From: Bacillota bacterium
GTDB lineage: Bacteria > Bacillota > Clostridia > Christensenellales > SZUA-584
Direction: 5' to 3'
Length of the DNA stretch: 64,000 bases
Assembly (NCBI GenBank): GCA_023459495.1
Contig: JAEWTL010000059.1
Span: 124,001-188,000, forward strand
Positions 43,285-51,363 of this stretch are shown one piece after another. How positions within the stretch are numbered: position 1 is the stretch's first letter; the number at the start of each line of letters is the position of its first letter. A model generated the notes under the pieces. That model made no database searches, was not told the DNA's origin, and was given only the letters and a program-made list of their open reading frames with translations. Made by a program: the position numbers and the translations under genes.

Positions 43285-43593
43285 GTGAACATTTCATCAG
43301 TATCATCCGGAAATGCGGCAGGCACATCCACAGGCAGCGCTGGCAAGATTGAGCGGTTGCAGAAGCAGTTGGAAACGCTGCAGAAACAGATGGAGAAGCT
43401 GGAAGACAGCGACATGGAGTCGGAGACCAAGGAAACTGTAAAAAGCACGCTGCAGGCACAGATTGCTCAGGTTGAAGCGCAGATTCAGGCAATCCGGCAG
43501 CAGAGCAAGACGGAAACGCAGCAGGAACAGCAACAGCTGGATGAAACCAAAAGTATTCAGACCCGTACCGGCAGTATCGACGTAATGGTGTAA
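43285..43593 (+). CDS. FlxA-like coiled-coil protein
   Basis: The GTG at 43285 has GAAAGGAAGG just upstream and gives 102 residues starting MNISSVSSGNAAG; the ATG at 43261 adds eight residues and has no ribosome binding site. After a Ser/Gly/Ala-rich start comes a coiled coil (IERLQKQLETLQKQMEKLED), then TLQAQIAQVEAQIQAIRQQ and a Gln/Glu-rich tail. This pattern matches FlxA-like proteins, whose genes are controlled by the flagellar sigma factor; the biochemical role is not known. The upstream promoter is sigma-D-like. It is monocistronic with its own terminator. Confidence 0.75.
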   Translation: MNISSVSSGNAAGTSTGSAGKIERLQKQLETLQKQMEKLEDSDMESETKETVKSTLQAQIAQVEAQIQAIRQQSKTETQQEQQQLDETKSIQTRTGSIDVMV

Positions 43594-43608
43594 CCGTAGC
43601 CCCGGAAG

Positions 43609-43631
43609 AACCTCAGTAATGAGGTTTTTTC
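43609..43631 (+). terminator. Terminator of the FlxA-like gene
   Basis: AACCTC (43609-43614) with GAGGTT (43621-43626), then TTTTC. Confidence 0.7.
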
Positions 43632-43640
43632 ATTTTCCCC

Positions 43641-43669
43641 TTGGGCTGGCATGGCCCGCGTGGTATAAT
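43641..43669 (+). promoter_or_regulatory. Sigma-A promoter of the DUF362-apgM-ADH operon
   Basis: TTGGGC at 43641-43646, a 17-base spacer and TATAAT at 43664-43669 preceded by TGG (extended -10). Confidence 0.75.
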
Positions 43670-43688
43670 CGGCACCAAGGGAAAACGT

Positions 43689-44762
43689 ATGAAAAGATTG
43701 TATGTCGCATACGGCGACGACGCAAAGAATATGGCGCGGCAGCTTGTCGAAGCCGTGGACCCCGCCAAGGGGCTGAAACGGGATGCGCTTATTGCGCTTA
43801 AGCCCAATCTCGTGGTCGCCAAAGACTGGCGCAGCGGCGCGACCACCAATCCCGCCATATGCGAAGCCGTAATCGAATATTTTAAGGAACGCGGCTTTTC
43901 GCGCATCCGCATCGTGGAAAGCGCGTGGGTGGGCGACAGCACGCAGCGTGCCTATCGCGTGTGCGGCTATGAGGCGCTCTCGGAGCGCTATGGCGTGGAG
44001 TTGATCGACGTCAAAAAGGATCGATATGAGGTGCGCGAAAGCGGCGGCTTCAAGACGGAGATATCGCATAGCGCACTGGAAACGGACTGCCTCGTCAACC
44101 TGCCGCTCATCAAGGGTCACTGTCAGACGCGTATGACCTGCGCGCTGAAAAATATGAAAGGGCTCATCTCCGACCGGGAGAAGCGGCGGTACCATACCCT
44201 TGGGCTGCACGAACCCATTGCACGGCTGAATACAATGATCCATCCCACGCTCACCATCGCGGACGGCATCTGGACCGATCCCGGCTTCGAGGAAGGCGGA
44301 AATCCGGTGCGCGGTAACGTGATGGCTGCGGGAGACGACAGCGTACTGATCGACGCGTTTGCAGCGCGGCGGCTGGGGCTCGATCCGCACAGTGTCGGTT
44401 ATATTCGGCTTGCAGAGCAATATGGCATCGGCAGCGCGGGTCTGGATGCGGCGGAAATCGTTGAGCTTGGCGGCGTGCGCACCGAAACCGCAGCCGCAGA
44501 GGGCGTGCCGGAGGCGGTGGCGTCACGCATCGATGTGCGTGGGGCATGTAGCGCATGCTATGCCAGCCTCGTTTCGGCGCTGATGACGCTGGGCGAAGCG
44601 GCAGGCAATGAACCAGTCTGCATAGGGCAGGATTTCCGTGGACAGCGCGGGAAGCTGGGGTGCGGAAACTGCACGGCAAAATTCGAGCACTGTATCAAAG
44701 GATGTCCGCCCAAGGCGGAGGACATCGTGCAATATTTCAAATCATATAAGGAGCGGTCATGA
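43689..44762 (+). CDS. DUF362-domain protein with C-terminal cysteine cluster
   Basis: The ATG at 43689 follows AAGGGA and gives 357 residues; the longer frame from 43641 runs through the promoter. The DUF362 domain includes ALKPNLVVAKDWRSGATTNPAI and LPLIKGHCQTRMTCALKNMKGLI. A cysteine cluster near the end (CGNCTAKFEHCIKGCPPKA) could hold an Fe-S cluster or zinc. Members often occur with ferredoxin domains; their reaction is unknown. The stop overlaps apgM by ATGA, so the two are coupled. Confidence 0.85.
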   Translation: MKRLYVAYGDDAKNMARQLVEAVDPAKGLKRDALIALKPNLVVAKDWRSGATTNPAICEAVIEYFKERGFSRIRIVESAWVGDSTQRAYRVCGYEALSERYGVELIDVKKDRYEVRESGGFKTEISHSALETDCLVNLPLIKGHCQTRMTCALKNMKGLISDREKRRYHTLGLHEPIARLNTMIHPTLTIADGIWTDPGFEEGGNPVRGNVMAAGDDSVLIDAFAARRLGLDPHSVGYIRLAEQYGIGSAGLDAAEIVELGGVRTETAAAEGVPEAVASRIDVRGACSACYASLVSALMTLGEAAGNEPVCIGQDFRGQRGKLGCGNCTAKFEHCIKGCPPKAEDIVQYFKSYKERS

Positions 44763-45919
44763 AACAGTTTACGATCGTGCTGGACGGCATCGCCGACCGG
44801 CCGCAGGAGAAGCTGGGCGGCAAAACGCCCATGGAAGCGGCGAAAACGCCTGGATTGGACGCGCTTTTTGCCATGGGCAAGCCTGGCACGGTACGCACCA
44901 TTCCGTCGGGGCTGGAGGTAGGCAGCGCCGTGGCGAACCTGAACCTGCTGGGCTACGACCCTGCCAAGGTCTATCGGGGCCGCGCGGTGATCGAGGCCGC
45001 GGGCGCGGGCATTCCCGTCAATCCAGCTAACCTGTACATCCGCACCAACTTCGTGACGCTTTCGGGCGGGAGCTTTGACGCGGGCAGGATGGAAAGCTAC
45101 AGTGCGCACGACGTGGCTACGGAAGATGCCGCACCGCTTACTGAGCGGCTGAATCGCGAGGTGTTCACTCCGCCGTTCCACCTGCACCACGTCGACACGT
45201 TCCGCAACATACTCGTGGTGGAAGGCGCGGCAGCGTTGGCGGAGCAGCTGAAGTTTATGCCCGCGCACGACATGATCGGCGGTGCCGTGGCGGACTTCAC
45301 CAAAGGCGGCGAGCTGATGCAGCAGTACTTTTCCATGATGCGCCGCGCGTATGAGGTGCTGCAGGCGGATAACCCGACGCACGCCAATGCCATCTGGTTC
45401 TGGGGAGCGTCCAGCGCACCGGAGATCTCGGGCGGCGCGGAAGGCAGCCGCGTGGTGCTGGCTGAGACCTCGCTGATGCGCGGCATCGCGGCACTGACGG
45501 AGATTCCCTGCGTCACCATGGACGAGTCACGCGGGTTCATCGAATTCCTGAAGGACAAGACGAACGCCGCCGTTAAGGCTGTAGGGGAGCATGATTACGC
45601 CTACATTCACATCCAAAAGCTTGATGACCTCTCGCATGAATTGGATATCGAGGGCAAGATGCACGCCATCGAAGACATTGACGAGCACTTTATCCGGCCG
45701 TTCTTCGCTCAGGTGAAGGAGCCATACAGTGCGGTGATCGTTTCGGACCACTACACGTTCTCGGACAGTGGCGGCCATGGCGCGGAGCCTGCACCCTTTT
45801 TGCTGCTGGGCCATGGAACGGGAGCCGGTACGGGGCGCTTTACGGAACAGTGCTGCCGCGACGCGGGTTTCACCATGACTGCGCCCGAACTCGTCGCGCT
45901 GCAGCGCAGCAAAGGATAA
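44759..45919 (+). CDS. apgM: ApgM-type 2,3-bisphosphoglycerate-independent phosphoglycerate mutase
   Basis: Alkaline-phosphatase-superfamily mutase of the archaeal type, 386 residues, expected to interconvert 3- and 2-phosphoglycerate. The N-terminal metal site is in IVLDGIADRPQEKLGGKTP. The phosphoserine motif is GSAVANLNLLGYDP, where most homologues have GSDVAN. The C-terminal metal ligands are VSDHYTFSDSGGHG. Some members of this family act on phosphonates or in amino acid pathways, so a role other than glycolysis is possible. It is sandwiched between the DUF362 gene and an alcohol dehydrogenase. Confidence 0.85.
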   Translation: MKQFTIVLDGIADRPQEKLGGKTPMEAAKTPGLDALFAMGKPGTVRTIPSGLEVGSAVANLNLLGYDPAKVYRGRAVIEAAGAGIPVNPANLYIRTNFVTLSGGSFDAGRMESYSAHDVATEDAAPLTERLNREVFTPPFHLHHVDTFRNILVVEGAAALAEQLKFMPAHDMIGGAVADFTKGGELMQQYFSMMRRAYEVLQADNPTHANAIWFWGASSAPEISGGAEGSRVVLAETSLMRGIAALTEIPCVTMDESRGFIEFLKDKTNAAVKAVGEHDYAYIHIQKLDDLSHELDIEGKMHAIEDIDEHFIRPFFAQVKEPYSAVIVSDHYTFSDSGGHGAEPAPFLLLGHGTGAGTGRFTEQCCRDAGFTMTAPELVALQRSKG

Positions 45920-45923
45920 AACC

Positions 45924-47072
45924 ATGGATTTTGAGTTTCTCACGGCACATAAAATCGTATTCGGACGCGGTGCGCTTGCCAAACTGCCCGCGCTGTGTCT
46001 GCCGCTCGGCGAACGGCTGATGATCGTCGCAGGCGGCGCGATATCGCGTACGGGCGCGGTGGACCGGTTGGCGGACAGGCTGATGAGCGAGGACGCGGAA
46101 TGCCTGATCTATCCCTGTGCTTCGGGCGAGCCCACTGTGGAGTCGGTGGACGCGGCGATCGAGGCCGGGCGCAAAGCTGACGTGAACGCGGTGATCGGAA
46201 TCGGCGGCGGCAGTGCGCTGGATACCGCCAAGGCCGCGGCAGCGGTCATTCCGAATATCGGCAGCGTACGCTACTACCTCGAAGGCGTGGGGGATAAAAA
46301 GCTCAAATTTGCCCCACTGCCGTTTGTCGCCGTACCGGCTACGGCGGGCACGGGTACCGAGGTGACGAAAAACGCCGTGGTGATGTCGCGTGAGGAACAG
46401 TTTAAAAAGAGCATTCGCGACGACCGGATGATCGCGCGCATCGCGCTGGTTGATCCGGAACTCACGATTTCGGTGCCACCTGATGTGACGGCAGCCTCCG
46501 GCATGGACGCGATCTGCCAACTCATTGAGAGCTTTACCGCAAAGCGTGCCAACGACTTCTGCGATGCGATGTCGCTTTATCACGCGCCGCGCGCAATGGC
46601 AGCGCTCCGCCGCGCATATGACGACGGCAGCGATATCGAGGCGCGGGAGACGATGTCTTTGGCTTCTATGGTGAGCGGTATGTGCCTCGCCAACGCGGGT
46701 CTGGGCGCGGCGCATGGTATCGGCGCGGGTCTGGGCGCGCTGCTGGGTGTGCGCCACGGCATCGCCTGCGGAATGCTGCTGCCGCACGTAATGCGCTACA
46801 ACCTATCGCGCGGCTGCGACAAATACGCTGCGCTGGGCCGAGCAATCACCGGTCAGCTCCTGCCCGACGATCAGAAAGCGGCGCTGGCCGCGGCGGACGC
46901 GGTGGAAACGCTGTGCTCATACCTGAAGCTGCCCGCACGACTCGGCGAACTGGGAGTTAAGCCTGAGATTGCGCCAGAGCTAGCCAAAGCGTCAATGGGG
47001 TCCTCCATGAGCAAGAATCCGGTAGACATTTCACTGGAAGAATGCGAAGCGCTGATCCGTTCGCTCATATAA
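45924..47072 (+). CDS. Iron-containing alcohol dehydrogenase
   Basis: 382 residues of the group III (Fe-ADH) family. The NAD-binding motif is IGIGGGSALDTAKA near residue 92. The family metal region is HGIGAGLGALLGVRHGIACGMLLPH (residues about 255-280) with the conserved histidines. ATG follows 4 bases after apgM, so it is in the same operon. The substrate is unknown; such enzymes reduce aldehydes such as butanal, succinate semialdehyde or lactaldehyde. Confidence 0.92.
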   Translation: MDFEFLTAHKIVFGRGALAKLPALCLPLGERLMIVAGGAISRTGAVDRLADRLMSEDAECLIYPCASGEPTVESVDAAIEAGRKADVNAVIGIGGGSALDTAKAAAAVIPNIGSVRYYLEGVGDKKLKFAPLPFVAVPATAGTGTEVTKNAVVMSREEQFKKSIRDDRMIARIALVDPELTISVPPDVTAASGMDAICQLIESFTAKRANDFCDAMSLYHAPRAMAALRRAYDDGSDIEARETMSLASMVSGMCLANAGLGAAHGIGAGLGALLGVRHGIACGMLLPHVMRYNLSRGCDKYAALGRAITGQLLPDDQKAALAAADAVETLCSYLKLPARLGELGVKPEIAPELAKASMGSSMSKNPVDISLEECEALIRSLI

Positions 47073-47112
47073 TCAATGACTCGCCGCATATGCATGTACC
47101 GGGAGTGATTGC

Positions 47113-47616
47113 ATGGATAAGCCGGTTTATCACAGGCTGCAGCGCGGCGAAACGTTAGAGTTATTAAGCGCACGTTATGGTGTACCGGTGTGCATGATCG
47201 TGTGCGCTAATGAAGAACTGCGTCCTGACGCGATACGATATGGCGCGGTGCTGACTATTCCGCGCAAGAATTGGTGCAGTCGCGGTAGCGAGCCGCCGCA
47301 GGCTCCGAAGCTGCCGCGTTTCCGGTATGCGGAATATGTGGTGCAGCCGGATGATACGTTGTACGGCATTTCGCTGCGCTGTGGCCTCACCATGCGCATA
47401 TTGCAGAAGGCCAACAGCCTTAACGGTGTGGCGGAGTTGCAGCCCGGAACGCGGTTGCGCGTCCCGGTGATATCCGGCAAGCGCTATTACGCGCGTGAAG
47501 GGGAGAGTCTGGCTGATATCGCAGCGCGTCACGGCGTGACGGAGGATGTGCTGAGAGAAAAAAACTTACTTGAATACGGGGAGCGTATCGGCCCCGGCGC
47601 GTGCTTGTTGATATAG
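47113..47616 (+). CDS. Protein of three LysM domains
   Basis: 167 residues made almost entirely of LysM modules at about residues 3-53 (YHRLQRGETLELLSARYGV), 75-122 (YVVQPDDTLYGISLRCGL) and 124-167 (YYAREGESLADIAARHGV). LysM binds N-acetylglucosamine polymers such as peptidoglycan. There is no signal peptide, which is typical of spore-coat morphogenetic LysM proteins made in the mother cell, but that role is only inferred. The start at 47113 follows GGGAGTG. Confidence 0.85.
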   Translation: MDKPVYHRLQRGETLELLSARYGVPVCMIVCANEELRPDAIRYGAVLTIPRKNWCSRGSEPPQAPKLPRFRYAEYVVQPDDTLYGISLRCGLTMRILQKANSLNGVAELQPGTRLRVPVISGKRYYAREGESLADIAARHGVTEDVLREKNLLEYGERIGPGACLLI

Positions 47617-47656
47617 CGCGGAATATACAAAATGTTGTGCTTTTTTTCCGCTCCTG

Positions 47657-47665
47657 TGATACAAT
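47657..47665 (+). promoter_or_regulatory. Extended -10 promoter of the membrane protein pair
   Basis: TG-A-TACAAT at 47657-47665. A TTGTGC at 47635-47640 is 19 bases upstream and would be a poorly spaced -35. Confidence 0.5.
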
Positions 47666-47689
47666 AAAACAAAAAAAGAGAGCGGGGTT

Positions 47690-48313
47690 ATGAATATGGA
47701 TACTCTGGCAATCCTCGTTTTAATCGGTTATGCCTTGGTGGGTGTGGTGCTCTGCTTCTTTGGCAGCCGGTGGGCAAAGGCGATCGTTGCAGTATATGGC
47801 TTCGCGGCTGGATTTATTCTGGCACATGCGCTGCTGCCGCTGCTGCTGACTTCGATGAGCAGTACGCTGATCCTGTTTTTCAGCCTTGGCGTGGGCGTCA
47901 TTGTGGCGTTGCTGTTTGTACTGTTGTTTTATGTCGGTATTTTCTTCGTGGGCTTTGGCGCGGGCGTTGCGCTGTCCCTACTGATTGTGCAGGTGTTCTC
48001 ACTGAACCTGTACGCATGGTATGTATACATTCCCGCGCTGATTCTCTGCTGCGTACTTGGTTCGCTGACGCTCAACAACCGGCGCATCTTCCTGTCAATC
48101 TTTACGGCTTATATCGGCGCATCCGCGCTGGCGGTCGTCATCGATCAGCTTTTCCATCTGAAGGACGGCGTTACCATGCCTGCGCTGTCGCTGAGCGACC
48201 CGGAGTTGCTTGCACAGCAGACCTCTGTGGTCTATCTGGTCTCTCTGGGAGTGCTGTTTGTTGCAGGCCTTGTAATACAGCTTGCGGTTACCAGCAAGAA
48301 CAAACAAAAATAA
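47690..48313 (+). CDS. Polytopic membrane protein, DUF4203/TM7S3-like
   Basis: 207 residues with about six or seven helices and very short loops (ILVLIGYALVGVVLCFFGSRW, ALLFVLLFYVGIFFVGFGAGVALSLL, LVIQLAVTSKNKQK at the end). The repeated Gly-rich helices resemble the DUF4203/TM198 group of unknown function. ATG at 47690 follows GAGAGCGGGG, with another ATG two codons later. It is followed after 19 bases by a protein of the same plan, so the pair may be diverged paralogues that work together. Confidence 0.75.
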   Translation: MNMDTLAILVLIGYALVGVVLCFFGSRWAKAIVAVYGFAAGFILAHALLPLLLTSMSSTLILFFSLGVGVIVALLFVLLFYVGIFFVGFGAGVALSLLIVQVFSLNLYAWYVYIPALILCCVLGSLTLNNRRIFLSIFTAYIGASALAVVIDQLFHLKDGVTMPALSLSDPELLAQQTSVVYLVSLGVLFVAGLVIQLAVTSKNKQK

Positions 48314-48332
48314 AGGGATTAGAGGGATATCA

Positions 48333-49064
48333 ATGGATCTGTCCTGGGTGATACTGATCTGCGGTGCAGCTACACTCATACTCGCATTGGTCTTCGTATT
48401 TTTTGGATATAAGCTTGCGCGGTTTCTGATGCCGATCTGCGGCGTACTCGTTGCGCTTGCCGTACTGTGGGCGTTTGCGCTTCCGGCGCTTCGGCTGGAC
48501 GTGCTGGCGACATGGCTGTTTATGGGCGGCGCGGGTATCTCCGTTTATATCCTGCTGTTCTTTTTCAAACGGATCTCGGGATTTTTTGTCGGCCTTACGG
48601 GTTCGGCGCTGCTGATGACTTTTATCGTCTATGCGCTGGGTCTGTCGTCCGTGCCCTACATTAATCCCATCTGCCTCACGCTGTGTGCGGTATCCGGTCT
48701 GCTGGCCATCGTTTACCGCAGGAACGCTGTGATTGCGTTCACGGCGATGACCGGTGCCTGTGTTGCCATGTATGCCGGTCTGTATCTGCTTATCGCAGGC
48801 GTCAATCCGGGCGCTTTCGATGCGGGTGTACTGCCGCAGCTGTCGGCGTTTCTTTCCGCACAGAAGTATCTCGTTGCGGGCGCTTCGCTCGTTCTGATGG
48901 TGATCGGCATCCTTGTACAGGGAGCTGTCACATCAAAGAGTCAGGTGCTGCCCGGACCGGAGCAGGGACAGCGCGAATCGGCATCGAAGAGCACCGGGAG
49001 AAGACTGGAATGGCTGTCCGATGATTCGTCTGATACGGATGATCCTACGGGAATGGACCTATAA
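48333..49064 (+). CDS. Polytopic membrane protein, probable paralogue of the upstream gene
   Basis: The ATG at 48333 follows AGAGGGA; the open frame from 48282 lies in the preceding gene. The 243-residue product has about seven helices (WVILICGAATLILALVFVFFGY, FKRISGFFVGLTGSALLMTF, LVLMVIGILVQGAVTSKSQ) and a polar C-terminal tail of about 40 residues. Both it and the upstream protein end their last helix with QxAVTSK, supporting common origin. The function is unknown. Confidence 0.75.
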   Translation: MDLSWVILICGAATLILALVFVFFGYKLARFLMPICGVLVALAVLWAFALPALRLDVLATWLFMGGAGISVYILLFFFKRISGFFVGLTGSALLMTFIVYALGLSSVPYINPICLTLCAVSGLLAIVYRRNAVIAFTAMTGACVAMYAGLYLLIAGVNPGAFDAGVLPQLSAFLSAQKYLVAGASLVLMVIGILVQGAVTSKSQVLPGPEQGQRESASKSTGRRLEWLSDDSSDTDDPTGMDL

Positions 49065-49077
49065 ATCTAAACATAAC

Positions 49078-49099
49078 AAAAGCGCCTTCAGGCGCTTTT
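49078..49099. terminator. Bidirectional terminator between convergent operons
   Basis: AAAAGCGCC (49078-49086) with GGCGCTTTT (49091-49099), loop TTCA, flanked by A-rich and T-rich sequence so it can work on both strands. Confidence 0.85.
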
Positions 49100-49109
49100 T
49101 CTTTTGCGT

Positions 49110-49331
49110 TCAGGTCAGACCGAGAAAGACAGCGGCGAGGACGACCAGGAGAATCACGATTGCGCCGGGTATCAGCATCATGTAAAACATGCGCCGGCCT
49201 GCCCGGCTGGCAAAGTTGACGGTGATGCCTCTGCCGTTTCGCCGCTCCACAAAGTCCCTATCATCATCCGGATTGTAATAGAACATCCCGAATTTCACAT
49301 GCGGGTCTTTGGGCTTTGCCTCTGTGCTCAT
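49110..49331 (-). CDS. Small DUF5808-type membrane protein
   Basis: 73 residues. The N-terminal half has the DUF5808 signature FGMFYYNPDDDRDFVERRNGRG followed by TVNFA. One transmembrane helix (MMLIPGAIVILLVVLAAVFLGL) ends the protein. The ATG at 49331 overlaps the argJ stop by 4 bases, so it is the distal gene of the argJ transcript. The domain is usually found near regulators or in membrane proteins; the role is unknown. Confidence 0.75.
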   Translation of the reverse strand: MSTEAKPKDPHVKFGMFYYNPDDDRDFVERRNGRGITVNFASRAGRRMFYMMLIPGAIVILLVVLAAVFLGLT

Positions 49332-50521
49332 GTACGGTACTCCGCATTAATTTTCACATAGTCCAGAGAGAAGTCGCACGTCCACATGGTGTCCGAAGCG
49401 TCCCCTTCGCCGAAGTCCAGCGTATACGTGACTTCGTCCTGCCGTAGCTCCAGCAGCGCTGCGTTTTCGTCGAAAGGCAGGCCTCCGCCGTTTCGGCATA
49501 CCTGCACGCTGCCGATCCAGATGTTTACCTTCTCGGGGTTGAAGCGTGCCCCGGAATACCCGGCAGCGGTGAGCAGCCGCCCCCAGTTGGCGTCGTTGCC
49601 GAAAGCCGCGGTCTTGCACAGCGGCGACTTGGCGATCGCGCCTGCGATACGGTGCGCGTCCCGTGGGCTGCGCGCATTACGCACACAGATCGTCAGTAGT
49701 TTGGTGGCGCCTTCGCCGTCCGCGGCGAGCATCTTGGCAAGCTGCTTGCATACCTTGGTCAGCGCCGCAACAAAAAGCGTGTATGCGGGGGAGTCTGCTA
49801 TAATTTCTTCGTTGCCCGCCTGCCCGGAAGCAAGGATGAGCACCTTGTCGCACACGCTCGTATCGCCGTCTACTGAAATGCGGTTGTAGGAAAGGTCCGC
49901 GGCAGCTTTCAGGGCCTTTTTCAGCGCGTCCTGCGAGATAGCCGCGTCGGTGGTCAGCACCGAGATCATGGTCGCCATGTTGGGGTGGATCATGCCTGAG
50001 CCCTTGGCCATGCCGCCGATGCGCACCTCGCGATCTTCCAGCATTAAGCTTTCCTGCGCCTGCTTGGGACGGGTGTCGGTCGTCATGATGGCGCGCGCCG
50101 CGTCGGAGCCGCCTGCACGCGTGGGAGAGGCGGAATTAAGTCCCGCTTCAAGCTTGTCTACGGACAGCGGGACGCCGATTACGCCGGTGGAGCCGGTCAG
50201 CACGTCCTCCGGGGCACAGCCGAAGCGCCGGGCAGCCAGCGAAGCAAACCGAAGAGCGTCCTCTTCGCCGCGCCGGGCGAGGCAGGCGTTGGCGCAGCCA
50301 GCGTTGACCACGACAAGCTGCGCGCGGCCATTGCGCACGTTCTTGCGCGCGAGCTGAAGTGAGTGTCCCTTGACGACATTGCGCGTGAAAATGCCCGCCG
50401 CCGTTGCAACGGTATCGCATTTTACCACGGCAAGGTCGAGACCTCCAGTTTTGCGGATGCCGCATGCGACCCCTGCCGCTGTAAATCCCAGAGCGTACGT
50501 AACGCCGCTGCCTTGTTCCAT
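49328..50521 (-). CDS. argJ: Bifunctional ornithine acetyltransferase / N-acetylglutamate synthase
   Basis: Transfers acetyl between N-acetylornithine and glutamate in arginine synthesis. The ATG at 50521 follows AAGGGG; the ATG ten codons upstream sits on the promoter -10 box and is rejected. The 397-residue precursor has the autocleavage site in HPNMATMISVLTTDA with Thr184 as nucleophile, splitting it into alpha and beta chains. N-terminal GFTAAGVACGIRK is typical. No other arginine gene is nearby, so this is an isolated arg gene. Whether it is mono- or bifunctional cannot be told. Confidence 0.95.
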   Translation of the reverse strand: MEQGSGVTYALGFTAAGVACGIRKTGGLDLAVVKCDTVATAAGIFTRNVVKGHSLQLARKNVRNGRAQLVVVNAGCANACLARRGEEDALRFASLAARRFGCAPEDVLTGSTGVIGVPLSVDKLEAGLNSASPTRAGGSDAARAIMTTDTRPKQAQESLMLEDREVRIGGMAKGSGMIHPNMATMISVLTTDAAISQDALKKALKAAADLSYNRISVDGDTSVCDKVLILASGQAGNEEIIADSPAYTLFVAALTKVCKQLAKMLAADGEGATKLLTICVRNARSPRDAHRIAGAIAKSPLCKTAAFGNDANWGRLLTAAGYSGARFNPEKVNIWIGSVQVCRNGGGLPFDENAALLELRQDEVTYTLDFGEGDASDTMWTCDFSLDYVKINAEYRT

Positions 50522-50549
50522 AGCATACCCCTTAAAAGCAATTTGCCCC

Positions 50550-50578
50550 ATTATAGCACAAGGATATCAAAACGTAAA
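50550..50578 (-). promoter_or_regulatory. Promoter of argJ
   Basis: On the minus strand TTTACG (plus 50573-50578), 17 bases, and TATAAT (plus 50550-50555) preceded by TGC. Confidence 0.7.
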
Positions 50579-50581
50579 AGT

Positions 50582-51277
50582 TTACTCAGTGAGCAATATC
50601 TCTTCCAGCCTGTCCGGGTTGAGAATCTCGAATTGGCTGCGGCTGCAAGAGAGCGCGCCCTCCGCGCAGACAGCCGAAAGCTCCCGCGAGAGCGCGCTGC
50701 GGTTGACGCCGAGGTAATCCGCCAGCGCCTGACGGTCCAGTGGCACTGAAAATACGCGGCTGCGCTGGCGCGTCGCCTCGCTGATGAGGTAGGACGCGAG
50801 CTTCTGACGCGTGGTCTTCTTTGATATATGGCTGATTTTCTCGCTGAGGGCGATGTTTTTGCCCGCAAGAATGCTGAGCATGTTGCGGATCAGCGCGTTG
50901 TGGAAAGTGCATGATAAGCTGCATGGACGCACTGCCTTATCGAAGCCGACGAACAGCACGCGCGAGTCCGTCGCGGCTTCCGCTGTGACCGGGCTTTCCG
51001 GCAGGCCCGCGCAGACGATGGTTTCGCCGAAAAGCCCCGGAGGCGTTACGGCTGTCATCAGTGCACGGTTGCCGAGGATATCGTCGCGGTACGCGTTGAC
51101 CTGACCTTCGAGTACTACCCCGATGCTGCGCAGCTTGTCGCCAGCCAGCCAGACCGTCTCACCGCGGCGGAAGGAGGCTTCGTATGCTCCCAGACAATCG
51201 AGAAGGCCTTTCAGTTCGTCCGGACTGATTCCCCTGAATAGAGCGATGTGTTTATCAAAGATTTCTTGAATATTCAA
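50582..51277 (-). CDS. Crp/Fnr-family transcription regulator
   Basis: 231 residues: cyclic-nucleotide-binding-like sensor domain (residues about 15-135; GLFGETIVCAGLPESPV), dimerisation helix, and C-terminal helix-turn-helix RQALADYLGVNRSALSRELSAV. TTG start at 51277 with AGGAG upstream. It lacks the clustered N-terminal cysteines of Fnr; two cysteines in VRPCSLSCTFHN are of unknown relevance. It is divergent from an Fe-S protein gene whose promoter has a well-placed dyad, so it is probably the activator of that gene, perhaps under redox or nitrosative stress as for HcpR-type regulators (inference). Confidence 0.88.
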   Translation of the reverse strand: MNIQEIFDKHIALFRGISPDELKGLLDCLGAYEASFRRGETVWLAGDKLRSIGVVLEGQVNAYRDDILGNRALMTAVTPPGLFGETIVCAGLPESPVTAEAATDSRVLFVGFDKAVRPCSLSCTFHNALIRNMLSILAGKNIALSEKISHISKKTTRQKLASYLISEATRQRSRVFSVPLDRQALADYLGVNRSALSRELSAVCAEGALSCSRSQFEILNPDRLEEILLTE

Positions 51278-51291
51278 CAGCTTCTCCTGAC

Positions 51292-51307
51292 TGTTGCAAA
51301 TGCAACA
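51292..51307 (+). promoter_or_regulatory. Candidate Crp/Fnr operator centred at -41.5
   Basis: TGTTGCA (51292-51298) and TGCAACA (51301-51307) are perfect inverted repeats with a 2-base centre. The midpoint is 51299.5. With a -10 at 51329-51334 and a start near 51341, the midpoint is at about -41.5, the standard class II activator position. Confidence 0.65.
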
Positions 51308-51328
51308 TACTGAATAAACTGAGTCTAC

Positions 51329-51334
51329 TATAAT
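51329..51334 (+). promoter_or_regulatory. -10 box of the Fe-S protein gene, activator-type promoter
   Basis: TATAAT at 51329-51334 with no recognisable -35 hexamer, as expected when an activator replaces -35 contacts. Confidence 0.65.
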
Positions 51335-51363
51335 GAAAACACGAAAGCAAGGAGGAAGTACAA

